The notes under the pieces are model-generated. The model was not told the DNA's origin, searched no databases, and worked only from the letters and a program-made list of their open reading frames with translations. A stretch of 64,000 nucleotides of DNA. Source: Polytrichum commune (taxonomy: Eukaryota; Streptophyta; Polytrichopsida; Polytrichales; Polytrichaceae). Below are positions 44,310-57,640 of the stretch, one piece after another (the stretch's first letter is position 1; the number at the start of each line of letters is the position of its first letter). The position numbers and the translations under genes are program-made. The stretch covers positions 40,392,440 to 40,456,439 of the forward strand of contig OX485807.1 in the NCBI GenBank assembly GCA_950295325.1, written 5' to 3'.

Positions 44310-47300
44310 TGCATCAAACAAACACAGACAAGGAGCACAATGATTTCGTAATAGCTCTAGAGAGCAATCTCAAGGGAGCCCATGAGCATTCCAAGAGCCT
44401 CCAATTTGTTAAATCTCAAAACTCAAGTGCAACTTCTAACATCAATGAACAGGGTAGTCATTAAGGACTATTACCTCCACCTCAAGGTTTTTCTCAAATA
44501 CAAATGTGAATTGTACTTGAAGCAACCATTGACACCACCCCTATACCACCCCCACACCACCACAATGCAAGATCATCAATGCTTACCGCATCACTAAAAT
44601 TAGCCTTTGGCATCCTGGACTCTAAAATAAACTTCATGTCATTTCATGAATCATTACTATATGACAACAATGAATGAAACTGTGAATTGGATGAAACCTA
44701 CACATTTGTTATCAAATTTTCTCTAAACATTGCTTCCCCTTTTGTGCATCTACCTTTACTTCAAAATTCTTAATAACCTTCTTGAAATACACTCTACAGA
44801 GAAATAATACCTCTCCCTTATGTATACATGTTTGCTAATGCCTCAAATAATAACACTTGTTACACTCACATTAGTTTATAAATGGTATGAAGAGTCCACC
44901 TCCAAGAATTTATTCCTATGAGAAAAATGTTAGAAAACTTTAAGAGTGAATATTGGGTTCCTTATTAATGAAAATGACCGTTTATAAAAACATAGGGAGG
45001 TACTTAATACCTACCATTATGTTAGCATTAGAAGAAACAAATTACACCAGGAAAGAAGTCATGTGTATACCCTAGATCCAAAAGATGTTGTGCAGCTAAA
45101 TGACTTTGTGAAATCTCAACAATGAAATTTGACTAAAAGTATTCTACTGATATGCAAGTCAACAACTATGAATACATTATATGGAGATCTTTATGATGAA
45201 AGTGCATTTAATTATAGGGGGCAGGGGGGTCACTCCCTTGTATTTAGTGGGAAGACGTGAGAACACAAGGTGTTTTTTTGGGGGGGGGTAAATTTCATTG
45301 GAGAAGGTAAATGTTGTAGACCCTATTATTATGTAATTTTCTAACTTTCATTATTTTTTAGGACCCTAAGAGTAGGTTAACTTGTTAATATTCTTCTTTT
45401 ACATGGGCATATGGTTAAAAACTGTACTTATTGTTGATGTCACGTAAAATTAACACTTACACATACAAGATCATAATTCCCCCATCAAATTTTGACCACA
45501 ACATGCACACAATTTAGCTTCCTAGTATGCACTCTATCCATTCAAACATACACACATGGAAATGGTGTTAAAATGCTTGTGTTTAAAGACACATGCAAAT
45601 GCTTCCAAAAACATGTGTTTAAACATACATGTAGCATTAGAACACAACTAGTCAAAGCCAATCACAAAATGTGTTTAGTTTTTACACATTCAAATAAGAA
45701 GCAATTCTTGTCAAGTGGTTAAAACCACTCAATCCATAACATCTAACTTTTTGTGCTCAAGACTGAAAGTCCAAACCCTAACTCTAACCCCAATGCTCCA
45801 AACTATACAATCTGCCAAAAGCATTGCCACAGCCTCTACCTAAAGTCCTACCTAAAACAATTCAACAAGCAATTGTACTCTTGCATTTCCCATATTCACT
45901 AGTTACTAGGAGCGCGTTCTTCCTTATCTTGATCATGCTTTACCAAGTTTCGAGGTGAGGGTACTTCCTTCTTTTTGGAAGGTGGGCTTCATTAAGTAAT
46001 ATGTTTAACAAGAAGGGGGGGAGGGGAGAGGTGTCCTCATATGGTGAATTATGGTTATTGAGAGTATTTATTTCATTACTTTATATATATATATATTGGT
46101 CTCAATTGGGAGTGTTATCAGGTGCTTTGAAACTTTTATGGTGGGTCCACCGGTGCTTGGTTTATCTCGTTTACTTTTGTTTAGGACTAGGTATGTGAGG
46201 TGTTTTATGGCTATTTGATGTACACCCTATACTATGTAATATCAATTTCCGTAATGTCACTCGCTCTCTAATATCTTGAAACCCTAGAAAATAGATGTTC
46301 TCGGTTCAAATTGCACTCCTTATTGTCACATTTCTCTCCCTTACATCACATGTTTTGCCATCAATGGAAACCACCAAAGAAGTCAACCCATACCCTTGCA
46401 TTGCGCCACGTGTCTACACTTCTCAAACTAAATCAATTTTTTGAGAGGTTTAGAGATCACTAGTGTGTTGGGGTTTTGGTGATGCGGATGGTTTTGTAGT
46501 TTGGAGGTAGTTGGTGAGGAAGCTTGGATTGATCAAGTTTAGGAAGAATTTGAAGCTCAATACTTGTCCCAAAAAACTTGCAAGATTCCGACATGTGTTA
46601 AATTCTTTTACCACTGTAGCAATCATACATGATTTTAAATATGCAAAACAATTGATCGTGGGGAGTTTGGCGAAGAGAAATTGTGTTCTATTGTGCAATT
46701 GGTGCACAAAGTGCTCAATTGTTAGGGACTCCGTTGTACAATGTTGGCAGGGGTGTGAAGCAAAACCTCAAAATATCATCGATCAATTTGTCAAGGAGCT
46801 TTGAGATAGTGGGAGTGAGAAACTTAACAATTTGTGAAACTATGAATTTCAAGCTCCACATAAACCTCATGTACATTGGGGGGGTGCACACCATTTCCCA
46901 CTTCAAGAGTTTTAGCATTCAGGCAAGTCTAGATTCTAACACCAACAATGATATGAAATTACTCCTCAAATACATAATACATGGGTGCAGAATTCTCGTG
47001 GAAGAAACTTGAAATCCAAATTTTGTATAATGTCCATCCCAACAAATGACTTAATTTTTTGTGATATCCCAATGATGGGATTCATGAGACAAAATTTAGA
47101 GGTGACAACTGTGTTGGGCAAGGTTTTAGGGTTTAGTATGTGTTCATAAAGAGAGAACCATCGTCATTGTTATCCACAATGATCCAAGCACTCATAGTTA
47201 CCGGTGAATGTGGGACTAAGTTAAATGGGCAAGGAGGGAATGCACAACACCTAAACATTCTTTTTGGGATTTGGTGCCACAACATGGAACCAAGTCAGAG

Positions 47301-47540
47301 GAAAGTCGGAGCCAGCAGGTGTGGGACATATGAGTGGATGAAATGCAATAGGAGGCTATTTGTTTCCCATTACAACCATGGAGCCCGCCCTCCTCTCGTT
47401 TAGTCTCTAACACCTCCCAAAAAAATTTGTTGGGGGAGGTTTAATATCTGCCCAAGAAGTGGGTACCAAGCTAAAAGTTTCCATCTAAGGTTTTCTTACC
47501 TTACACTACTTTCACTTTAGATTTTGTTTTTAAAAGGAAA
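44310..47540. other. Unassigned sequence, two possible repeat fragments
   Basis: 44585-44640 (TTAGCCTTTGGCATCCTGGA then CTCTAAAATAAACTTCATGT) resembles the 3' tail of the LINE remnants at 13740-13790, so a fourth, tail-only copy is possible. A T7G9 run lies at about 45276-45291. Frames at 46511-47012 and 47140-47403 are 87-109 codons long but match no family I recognise. Confidence 0.35.
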
Positions 47541-47544
47541 AAGA

Positions 47545-48440
47545 TATCGTGGCATAAATTGAAACAAATTCAATTACAAGGAAAAAAAAAAAACAACTTG
47601 GAGGAACACTACGAGCTAAGGGGACTCAAGAAATAATGGCCATCCAGGGCTTAATCTTCCAAGTAACCACAAGATTGATATGAGTGGCAAGGAGACCTTG
47701 GACACATCAAACCTTAACAAAATCTCTAAGAAAATCTTCATAAGCAACATCCAAAGTTTTTTCCAAGTCCTAAAGGGTACGTTGCCACTCCAGTTTGCCA
47801 TAGTAAACCAAGGAGTCCCACACAATTTGATGTGTTTCTCCATAGGTCATTGAAGAGCATTGAACACTAAATTATTCCACTGATGCCAAATCATTCAAGG
47901 GAGACCACTCCTCAAAAAAAAACATTGCATCATTGAGAAAGACTTCTGAGGACCAAGGTTACTTCTTTTAGTAAAGAGTTACCAAATAATATTAGTCGTG
48001 TAGCACCAAACATGTTGAGCCAATGGGCAACTAAAGAACATGTGCTCCATCAATTCCACCAAAGACAAGCCACAATGGGACAACTCTTATCAATCTCCCC
48101 CAAAATATGCCCATGCCATTTGTTCATGGCCACCACATTGTGAATGACAAACCAAAGGAAGGCTGCTTCCTTTCGAGCCTTGTGGTTATGCCAAATAGTA
48201 TTCCAACTCGGAGAGGTGGAGGGAGGAATTATGTTTCTCCATTTGTCAAGGATGGACTTCTTGATAGTCTTTTGAGTAGTGATCCATCTCCGACCAAGCT
48301 TGGCAGAGTACGCAAGGAAAGGAGTTACCTCAAGCCACCATCGATGTGCCGGATCAAAAAAAAGTCGATCCAACTTCCCAAAGAACAAGGTGAATTGGGT
48401 CTATGCACCAGACATTGCTTATCAAGATGTTCTTAGAAAT
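47545..48440 (-). mobile_element. LINE 3'-end fragment (minus strand) with zf-RVT-type region
   Basis: From 48388 down, the minus strand reads FDPAHRWWLEVTPFLAY, GRRWITTQKTIKKSIL, WNTIWHNHKARKEAAFLWFV, IHNVVAMNKWHGH and then, after a frameshift, HCGLSLVELMEHMFFSC and AQHVWCYTTNIIW (about 48090-47990). This is the zinc-binding end region of plant non-LTR reverse transcriptases. It continues to WKKLWMLLMKIFLEILLRF near 47750 and a 3' tail at about 47550. Stops and frameshifts show it is dead. Confidence 0.8.
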
Positions 48441-48620
48441 TTTGATTTGATTTGGTATGTCAAAGGTCTTATTGTTACTCATAACAATTTAGTGGTTACT
48501 GTAAAAGGTTAGACCCCGGATGGCATTAATTCTTGAAGTCCACTTGATTCTCCCAAGGTGGTTGTACTATTTCCTTGCAACTGAATTTGTTTCAATTTGT
48601 GCCCCCTCCCAAAAAATCTA
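48425..48620 (+). mobile_element. Second LINE 3' end of the same family, in opposite orientation
   Basis: The + strand reads AYQDVLRNFDLIW and KGLIVTHNNLVVTVKG, then the tail TTGCAACTGAATTTGTTTCA. This matches, in inverse, the minus-strand end at 47765-47550. Two 3' ends of one LINE family are thus joined tail to tail around the reverse-transcriptase fragment, which requires a rearrangement or two insertions. Confidence 0.7.
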
Positions 48621-48789
48621 TAAAAAAAGAAAAAGAAAAAAGAGAATGCTACTTTTGATTCTGTTGCATACTGTAATTACAACACAATGATATTTTAGTA
48701 TCATTAATTTACGTAAATCTATTATCTATTTGATAAATATTATTATTTCATATCAGAACATTCCAGAGTGCAAAATAATACACTCAAAT

Positions 48790-49181
48790 CAATGTTCAAG
48801 ATTGAAGTCTTCAATGCCCTTCAAACGCGATTTGGCCCTTCAAAATATACCTCTTTTAAAACAACCCTTCAAAATGCAACCCCAAATTGAAAATGAAGAC
48901 GTCACTTGAAGTCCTCAATATACTCTGCCCACCACAAGAACCAACAAGCGTAGGGCACTGTCAGCACAAGAAGTGGAGTTAGATAGTTGATTCTTTAATT
49001 TTTACATTGTACTAGAAACATGTACCATATAATTCATGCACACGTTTAATATAAGTTTTGTATTTCATTTCTATATTCTTAGATTAACGTCTTGACTTTG
49101 AACAAGCCCTTCACCTGAAAGGCTGAAATTTGAGAGCCCTTCAAAATGAAACTCATATGAGGGCTTCAATCTTGAACACTG
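48790..49181. mobile_element. hAT-type MITE with perfect 8-bp target duplication
   Basis: The termini are CAATGTTCAAGATTGAAGTC and, on the opposite strand, CAGTGTTCAAGATTGAAGCC. The 8-mer ACTCAAAT flanks both sides (48782-48789 and 49182-49189). CCCTTCAAA words recur inside. No coding capacity. A related copy is nested at 59664-60076. Confidence 0.9.
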
Positions 49182-49189
49182 ACTCAAAT

Positions 49190-50705
49190 ACACATGCTTG
49201 TACTTGAAATGCGTGTTTCTGGCAACCCTGATGTAGACATATAACATACTATATTTAGTGAACCAAGGCACAAACACAGGCATATCACATGCATATCTTG
49301 ATTTCGAGTATTTGATCCTGTTCCGGCAGAAAGAGACCTACTTATGAAAGGAGCCTTTTCTATGAAACCCAAAGCCCCCTACACCAGTAAACTAAATTAA
49401 AATGAGCCCTCGTGCGGTGCAGCCTCACTGTGTTTCACACTGAGCACATAAGCTTATGCACATATATATATATATAAGCAACGGTTTTGTTGGATCATGA
49501 ATGGGTCTTAAATGGAGACTTTTTCTAACTAGCCTTTTTCTCCTATAATATGGACGTACCATTAGTAAGAGATGGTCACTGAATCCAAATTGAGGCCCTA
49601 GCCACTTTAATTCCTTACTATGTTCAGAGATCAAATGAATACATGTTTCATTATCAAAGTGAATATTCTTGTGCTCATTAAATGGTCCTATAGATCCCCC
49701 CACCATTATGTTAAGTAATGAGCCTAGAATGGTTATCATACGGAGGTGCATCAAGATCTTATTGATCTACTTCATATTGTGGCTAGGATCTTAGTAAATG
49801 TAGACTTCGATTGTAATGCAGTGAATAGGTAGACGGATGCATGCGATTGCAACCCATGAATGTGTCAATGAGGTATGTTGGGCCTATTGTCAGCACTTCC
49901 GACTCCACAAACAAGTTCGAATGTTGGATCGAATTGGGAAATGTCTCTTCCCGTTAGCGATTGCAAATCACATAGATAATCCATTCATGTTTTGAAATGA
50001 GAGTTATGCAAAACCTATAATTCAAAAAGAAGATTGAATTTTAAAAGTGATCAAATTGCCCTCCCAATGTTGTTCAAAACAATCTAACTCATATTTGTGT
50101 CAATTTTCAAACCCATAATCCAATCTCATTGTAACACATGTACTTCTTGATGTCATTTTTTAACTACAAGACTTGCCATACACATCTCAGATGTAGGTGT
50201 CCAATTCAAAAGAATAACCAGACAAAACTCACATTAACATGCATTTGTTTTTCAATGTTTTAAGATAAACACATTGGCAGCAAAAATTGGATCGATGAAA
50301 TCACATATGGTTGTTGATACAAAAGTTTTGTCCAAATGTGAGCATATTCCCACCAAATTTTACAATTTCATCCCGCTTTTGTGATTTTAGGAGATTTAAT
50401 CATAGACATCATATATACAAAAACGAAAGAATATATATATATATAGTGTTGGAATTTGGCGACTAGTTGCTCAAAAGAACACTGCTCACAAATATTACCT
50501 TTGAAATAATAATAGGATTTGAGTACCCATAGTTTAGAAGCAGAGGTCAATCAATGCACGGATTGCTTTTTATGGTTTGCTTTATAAATGGATGAATTGG
50601 ATACATAAAGAGCGGAAAATTCAGGGAAAAACCTGCCTAGGTACTCCTGCCTCAGCACATACCCGAATGAATGTATTTGCAATGTGTACCCGGAACAAGA
50701 CCAAT
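49190..50705. other. Unassigned intergenic sequence
   Basis: Contains TA microsatellites near 49460-49475 and 50430-50445. Nothing else supported. Confidence 0.35.
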
Positions 50706-50720
50706 CCAAAATTACCGTAT

Positions 50721-51391
50721 GCCAGATGCTAAAGGAGCCCCAATGAGCTTTTTAAGGAAGGGATCCCTTGATAGGATAAGGGCCGGGGCCCGAGGCTTAC
50801 AACCCTCGGGCAACCCCAGAAAAAAAACCCGATTGAAAGTGTCTTGTGTTGTCGACCGAAGATTAGGTATGTTTGATCATGTTTAATTAGTTTGATGGTA
50901 TATGAGTACATTTGAAAAGGGAAGACATTAATCAAATTATATAAAATTAGCATGTTATTTTGAGCTTAATATTTAAATGATAAAGGCCCTTTCAAATGGT
51001 AAGTCACAAAAAATTGTCACCTCAATGCTAATGAGGAATGTTTCATATCTTTAACTCCCAAATTGATTACATATTTTATTGTAAGTTTCACTTTGGGAAT
51101 GAAATCTCAATCAATAGCTTATTTACTAAGTGGAAGTGAACATATATATGGGTTTTGGGCCTTGAAGTTGAGGTGCACTCAATATGGGTTTTATGGACTA
51201 GATGGCCTTGACGAATGCAAGGACAACTTTTTTTTGAAGTCGTGCGGGGCGGGCATCGTTTTTCATTCGAGTTCAGATTTTCTTTCTTTCATCTGGGGTT
51301 GCTTCAGGGTTGCGGGTTGTGGGCCTTGGCCCTCATCCTATTAGGGGACCCCTTCCTTAAAAAGCTTGTTGGAGGTACTTTAGGGTCCAAC
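50721..51391. mobile_element. Mutator-like (MULE) non-autonomous element with long terminal repeats and 10-bp target duplication
   Basis: The identical 10-mer ATTACCGTAT flanks the element (50711-50720 and 51392-51401). Terminal inverted repeats run for about 110-130 bases at each side. They start GCCAGATGCTAAAGGAGCCC and GTTGGACCCTAAAGTACCTC and share AGCTTTTTAAGGAAGGG, TAGGATAAGGGCC or TAGGATGAGGGCC, and CAACCC. A 9-11 bp duplication plus long inverted repeats is typical of Mutator-like elements. The AT-rich interior (50890-51230) has no transposase. Confidence 0.88.
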
Positions 51392-51621
51392 ATTACCGTA
51401 TAGTCTGAGTGTAGATATCCCCAATTTAAGGGATAGGCCAATCCCAATTGTATTATTTGGGTGTTACTACTACTAGGGTTCACAACTTCATTGTTGTGTT
51501 GGCAACCTTGGGCCTCTAAGAATTAGATGGTGCCTTGTTGTCCCTATTGTTTTATAAAGAATTAAGAGTAACGTTGGTTCTCCATCTCCAATTTAATATC
51601 TTTCACCGACCACATAGAGTA

Positions 51622-52014
51622 GCGGTGGCCATAACCAATCACTTAAGAGATTTTGCGCCAAGTCTGGAGAAGTATAAGGGGGTGCAAAATTTTCTCATGT
51701 AGGAAGATAGAAATCATGAGGACTACCAAAATTTTGGTAAGTTTATTCCTTAACTTGAAATCATTATGGCTTTTTGAAGCCAAAAGTTGGCCTGAACATA
51801 TTACCAATGCCTAGAGACTGTCTATCATAACCGTTCATTCAACAACTCATTCCTCCGCACTTTAGCACTCAAAACTAGGACATGAGTCATGACACTATTG
51901 GTTCTGATCCAATCGAAATTTAGTCCCGACCTTATCAAAACTCAATCCGACCATGATCAAAATTCCGGTACCCTATAGATTACCAATGGGGTGTTGATCA
52001 GGAATAGGTGCCTC
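51622..52014. mobile_element. Mariner-like MITE, copy 3
   Basis: Full-length member of the 29872 family with TA on both sides: GCGGTGGCCATAACCAATCA at the left, ATAGGTGCCTC at the right. Confidence 0.8.
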
Positions 52015-52249
52015 TACTATAAAACTTAACTTAATCACGGTTGCAGGCATTATAAGGTAGCAAGAGTCAATTTGATTCTCTCATCCATGGAACACTTAAT
52101 TAGAGTCAAAACCAACCACTTTTGATGCATTATTCTGCACATGTGATACATGTGAACACGAAGGGACGAACAAATCCATGAATGATCCAGACTTGTGGAA
52201 TTCATTTGCAAAAGCTGTGTGCATAAGTTTCCAATGCGACCAGTGATGG

Positions 52250-52815
52250 GGGAGATTCTTGGGCATATTCAGTTGCGATCCTAGTGTTTGCAGGTCCAAC
52301 CAGTTACATGTTGTTGACATCCTTTGGTTTTTCTATATTAATTTGAGGTATATTCATTCATAAATTCCTCTAAAGTGACCGGTAATTCTCCTGAAGTCTT
52401 GAACTTCAACCGGTTAGTTCTTTCTCAAACTCAACTGGTTCATCTGTAACTAACTGCCGGTGATCCCCGATCATAGACCCACATGGGACATGACATTATT
52501 ACATGGCCAACAAGTTGTTATCAATAACAAAGTGCAGCATCATCCAGAGTCTACCATCTTTTTGTTCTATCTATACCAGTGCCTGGGAAGTTTTTGAGCA
52601 TATATAGTCGGTCAAGATGCTAGTGATTCTAAATCCAGCCGGTTACACCGTTACATGTTGACATCTTCCGGTTCTGCTTTCATTCATTTGAGGTATATTC
52701 TATAGATTCTTCTAAAGTGATCAATAATTCTCCTGAAGTCTCCAACTTCAACCGGTTATTTCTCAAACTCAACCGGTTCATCTGTAGCTAACCGCCGGTT
52801 CTTCCCGAGCAGTGA
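52250..52815. repeat. Direct repeat of about 205 bp rich in AACCGGTT
   Basis: 52268-52476 and 52607-52812 share GTTACATGTTG, TTTGAGGTATATTC, TCCTCTAAAGTGA or TTCTAAAGTGA, AATTCTCCTGAAGTC, AACTTCAACCGGTTA and AACCGGTTCATCTGTA-like blocks in order, spaced about 340 bases. Parts recur at 30270-30345 and, inverted, at 41310-41370, so it is a dispersed family. Confidence 0.75.
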
Positions 52816-52819
52816 TCTG

Positions 52820-53680
52820 TACAATAATTATTCAATATATGATGATTAGTGTTGTTTACCAGTATTTAAAGTTCCATAGTGTTGCTACCATGTGCTTATG
52901 AGGTGCCATTTCAAGGGTGTGGAAGAGGACGACTTTCTCATAGCTAAATCCTCATTATCTCACATTACATTTGATGTAGTGTGGGTCATCCTTATATTCG
53001 TCACCGACCCACGCCAATGAACATCGGATGTATTATTGTGGAGCACGTTGTCTTTCTACTAACATCTTGTGTCATAAATGGTTGTTGTATTGGACCACAT
53101 AATTTATCATGAATGTCATGGAGTTATGTGCGCCAATACTAGTAGATTAGAACAAATAAGTTGTCACTTTGAGAAGACGTCACATGAGTATTGAACAATT
53201 TGAATATCATTATGATCCTTAATAAATCTACTGCGCAATTAATTTCAATACCACACTAACCGGTTATTTGTTGTACGGTGCTCCTCATCATCCTAGTTTA
53301 GAGTGGTAGTTGAAACATAAACAATTTGGTTTACAAGTTTACAGGGATGGCTACACTCACAAATGTCTCCTATTCCGTATGTCGATACTTCAATTTTGGT
53401 GGGACGGAATTTATACTTGAATGCCGGTTAACGGTTTGATTCATGTTGCGAAATCTTCTCTCTACTTGACAGAGAAAAAGTAGCTAGATGGGTAGGAAAC
53501 CAAGAGCCTGCCCACCGCAAGGTAGATAATTTATCCCACCCTGCACCAAAAAAATTCTTGAACAAGGTAGGGCCAACATACTCAAATTCACGCCGAATTG
53601 CCCGATGTTGGTTATTTTTTAAATTTTTTACGTTTGAATGCCGAACTCCATATTGCAGACCTAAAGTGCAGACACACAAT
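52820..53680. other. Unassigned intergenic sequence
   Basis: The 83-codon minus frame at 53679-53428 is unrecognised. Nothing else supported. Confidence 0.35.
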
Positions 53681-53681
53681 C

Positions 53682-54093
53682 AGCTACACTAAATAGGTAG
53701 ATTAGTGTTGGAAACACTAATAGTCGATGAAAACGCTAAATGTCAATTGTCTTCATAGTGTTAGAACACTAAATGTCAACTCTAACACTATTTGTACCAA
53801 TTAGTAACTTTGAATATTTACAAAAGCGCATTTAGTGTTAGATGACATTTTTTTGTAGATCTTCAAATGAAGAATTGGAGGTAGAATATGTGAGCCTCAT
53901 AGAAAATGTAATATGCTAGGAATTTGATATTACAAAATTTAAACTTAATGGAACTCAACTTTGACAATGCAAAATAAAGACAAAGGAAATTGTAACACTA
54001 ATTGTACTTTCAAGTGACATTTAGTGTTTTGGGTAACTATTGGCTCTAACACTAATCTTCATCTAACACTAATCTACCTATTTAGTGTAGCTA
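53682..54093. mobile_element. CACTA-like MITE with 28-bp inverted ends
   Basis: AGCTACACTAAATAGGTAGA then TTAGTGTT occurs at the left and exactly inverted at the right. AACACTAA-type words fill the interior (53706-53810 and 54040-54075) as subterminal repeats. The start CACTAAA suggests CACTA ends, but the target duplication is ambiguous because the ends are flanked by AGCT on both sides. No coding capacity. Confidence 0.82.
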
Positions 54094-54094
54094 G

Positions 54095-57000
54095 GGTGCA
54101 ATTCCTACCTTCACTTTCTCTATACAATTGGACGGTGAGAATCCGTATGGAAGTTGGAACCTTCCCATTTCTTTCCACCCTCTTACACATGTCACAATAG
54201 GACTAAGAAATTGCAAGGCACACAATGAGCTGGTTCAAGTTTGCACATGTTGCAAAATTTAACTAGAGTACAAGGAAGGGGTGGTGGAGGCACTTTAGTC
54301 TTCCTTCGGGAACTCAACGACTTCTACAAAGAAAGAAAGAAAAGGGAAAAAAGAAGAAGAAACGGAATGTCAACCTTTTACATTGACATGCCATGTTTGT
54401 TCACTACCTCCAACCCACATGCAATTATAAAATGTATGTTCAAGCAATTCATGTAGTCACTAAAAATAATGCTCTTGAAAAATGGTTTCTAAGCTTTTAA
54501 AGGGCTAGGACCGCATGCTCATTCCACTCACAAAGTCTGATATGTTATGTCCGTCTTAAATAGAGTTATCCTTACAAGGTAAGACAAAGGTGACACACAA
54601 GAGAAGATCTCACATTTCTAGGTAGTTTTATTATTGTATAGTTTGTCCCTTAACATTTGTTAAAATCTGTAAATAGAAACATGTTCAAAGAGTGTTTCTT
54701 ACTTTCGGTCTTACATACTATAATTTAGTCTTGAGTTTGATTTTTTCCTTTTCTTTTAGGAACATGTAAATGAGCTTAAGAAAGTTTCTTGGGAGTTGCG
54801 AGGTTGGTGGGCCTCGTGTGTCTATGTCTGAAACATTTGTTGGAACCATAGAGTTTACAACTAGCACACCTAAGACAAGATGCACTTCCAATCACTAGAT
54901 CGTTGTCTATGTCTTGATAAAGATATTTATATTGACCATTTTTTATTGAGAGACTCAAGACATCTCTTGAAAATCCTTTGCAATTTATAATTTATATAAT
55001 TCAATGAAATATTTATTTTATATATATGGACTTTATATGTATGATGAACATACAACATTGATCCAAAGTATTTGAGACTGATTAGTGAGACAGTTTAATT
55101 TACAATGAACAACGTGGATGTACATGATGGTAGTGGTGAGGCCGTTGCCCCATTGTTTTGAGAATAGTGGACGGAAACATCAAGGTGGTAGGTGAGGAGT
55201 CAATTTTCTTTATTTTTGCCTCAGTTAAAAAAAGTGTGAAAAAAGCCAATTAAAACATAACATTTAATTGGCATGTGATAAATCAGTTCATAGACTAGGA
55301 GATATGAAGAAAATGAGATTGTAGAAGGCTATGGTTTGATAGGAGTAGTCACCACCATGCAAAATCCACACATGCCTTGTGTTGCTACATATAGGTAGTG
55401 GATTTCTCAAGACATAGTCTTAGACCATAATTTTATCTACTTCGAACCTTTGATGGAATGACAATTGACTTGTAAAAGCAAATAATTATGATAACATTAA
55501 GATCAAAAATTGATCCTTTGTAAATGAAATGCATCCTAGTTTGTGAAGGTTAGTGGTATTGTTGGACGGAGAGTGATTCTCCAGTCCATTGTTTGATTGT
55601 TTTTGTGTACGACTGAGATTTTACTTTCAAGTAAATTTTGTCAAAATTGTGTAGCAAATTCTATGTGCAAGGCATTGGTCTGTTATCTATGTTGTGAGTT
55701 GATCTTATTTATATTCGGAGAGGTTGAGTCAATGGCTTGTTTATGTTGTGAGAGATGACAAATAACGATGTGTATGTTGGGAGAAGAACAAAGTCATTGG
55801 TCTGTGACACCAAGAGAGCTAATAGAGAATTGTGTGAAGTGAATTATTGATAGTTAGGACTCAATATGTTGGGACAAGGCCACAAAGTGTACCTAGCACA
55901 TAAGTGGATTCATGGGCTACTAGAGGAAAAAATTCTTTGAGTCCATCAATCTTTGATATCATCATAGTCTCATATCTCAAAGGCAACTGTCTAATTGTTT
56001 GATAGGGTGCACATCATATGAAAGGACAAGTGGAGGAAAAACAAAGACGGATGCGTTCTCATTATGAGAATCTTTGATAATTACTAAGATCTAGGGAGAA
56101 CTGATTGAGAACAATTATTTGACCTTATTGTTAAGTAATGTTGAGAGAAACTTGAAGGATTCGAACATCGCGTCTTGAGTGCTAATTAGAGAAGGATTGA
56201 ATGAAGAATATGAGAAAACTGACATAGTGAAGACTATGGTATTGTAGAATCTAAGCGATGTAATTTGAGTGCAAAACCAATAAAAACAAGAGGAGATGAA
56301 TGCCTTAGAAGCCAAGAGACCATAGCATGGTGCTTGTTCGGTACCTTGGTGTTTTTTTTGTGACTATTGATAGGATAGAGAACTTGAACAGACAACAATT
56401 TGACAAAAATTTGGTTCCATTCATGTCCATATCTCCCAATCTATAAATCTCGTGCACTTAAGATTTTAACATAGATATCGCAATAGCTATCCTCTTAAGC
56501 TCTGGGTTTCAAAACTCTCTTGGTGTTGTAAGCACATATAAATCTATGATGTATCAATACATGAGGATGGATAATGATATGTTTTGGGATGATGGACCCC
56601 CCCCCCCCGCCCCCCCCCCAAAAAAACACAACAACGTTAGTTTGAAAGAATCTTTACTAAACCTAAAACCTGAGACCATTTAGGACTCGTTTAAACTTTA
56701 AGGTATCCAAACTTTATGACAATACATGTCTTTGTGTCACACTTCATTCAATTTTGTTGGATGATGTGCATATCTTATGAATTATGAATATTTAGATTAG
56801 TTAAATCCATTTTGAGACATTATAGGATCCAAGTCATATATAAACTGCATGAATGTCTTCTATAAATGTTAGCTTATAACTTCTTCCTTTTGTACATGAA
56901 ACTTGGACATAAGAACCTCTCTCTATCAATGATTTTGTGATTCCAATGCATTCAATTGATGCAAAACATTCTCTAGTAGAACATTGATTTCAACATATTC

Positions 57001-57290
57001 TTGACAAAAAAGAATAACTCCTTATAAGTTTGGTTTTAATTACTATTTTTTTAATCCACAAACATGTACTTAATGCCATCTTTTACCACAAAATTTTGAG
57101 CAAAATGGATTTTATTTGCATCCTTGATTCCTAACTCTCCCTTTCAAAAATTCTCCCTTCCAAATGTTCTCATTTGAACTAAGAGTGGCATATGGAACAT
57201 TAAAGTTTAAATCTTGATCAGATGATGCTAAATAATGATCTTGTGCGAGCAACAAGTGGGGAGTTAATGAATGCAACTCGGTAACAATAG
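54095..57290. other. Unassigned AT-rich intergenic sequence
   Basis: No gene, element end or RNA could be supported in these 3.2 kb. A C-tract interrupted by one G lies at 56599-56619. Confidence 0.35.
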
Positions 57291-57294
57291 AGTA

Positions 57295-57640
57295 GAGGTG
57301 CCCATAACCGATCACTTAAGAGATTAAGTGGAGAAGTATAAGGCGGTGCAAATTTTTTCCGTGTAGGAAGATAATTATCAAGAGGATCGCAATTTTTTCA
57401 TTAATTAAATTTTTTTAATTAAAATCAAAATGAATATTTCAAGCCAAAAGTGGGCCCGAACATAACACCAATGTCTAGAGTCTATCATAACCACTCGTTC
57501 CTCCTTCTTTTACCATAAAAAACCAGGGCATGTGTCATGGCATTATTGGTTTTGACCTAATTGAATCCAATCCCAACCTAATTGAAATTATGGCACCCTA
57601 TAGGTTCCCGATGGGGTCCTAATCGGGAATAGGTGCTTCG
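57295..57640. mobile_element. Mariner-like MITE, copy 4
   Basis: The left end GAGGTGCCCATAACCGATCA is next to TA. The right end AGGTGCTTCG is eroded. The internal blocks AAGTATAAGGCGGTG, GTGTAGGAAGATA and ATTGAAATTATGGCACCC follow the family order. Confidence 0.75.
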
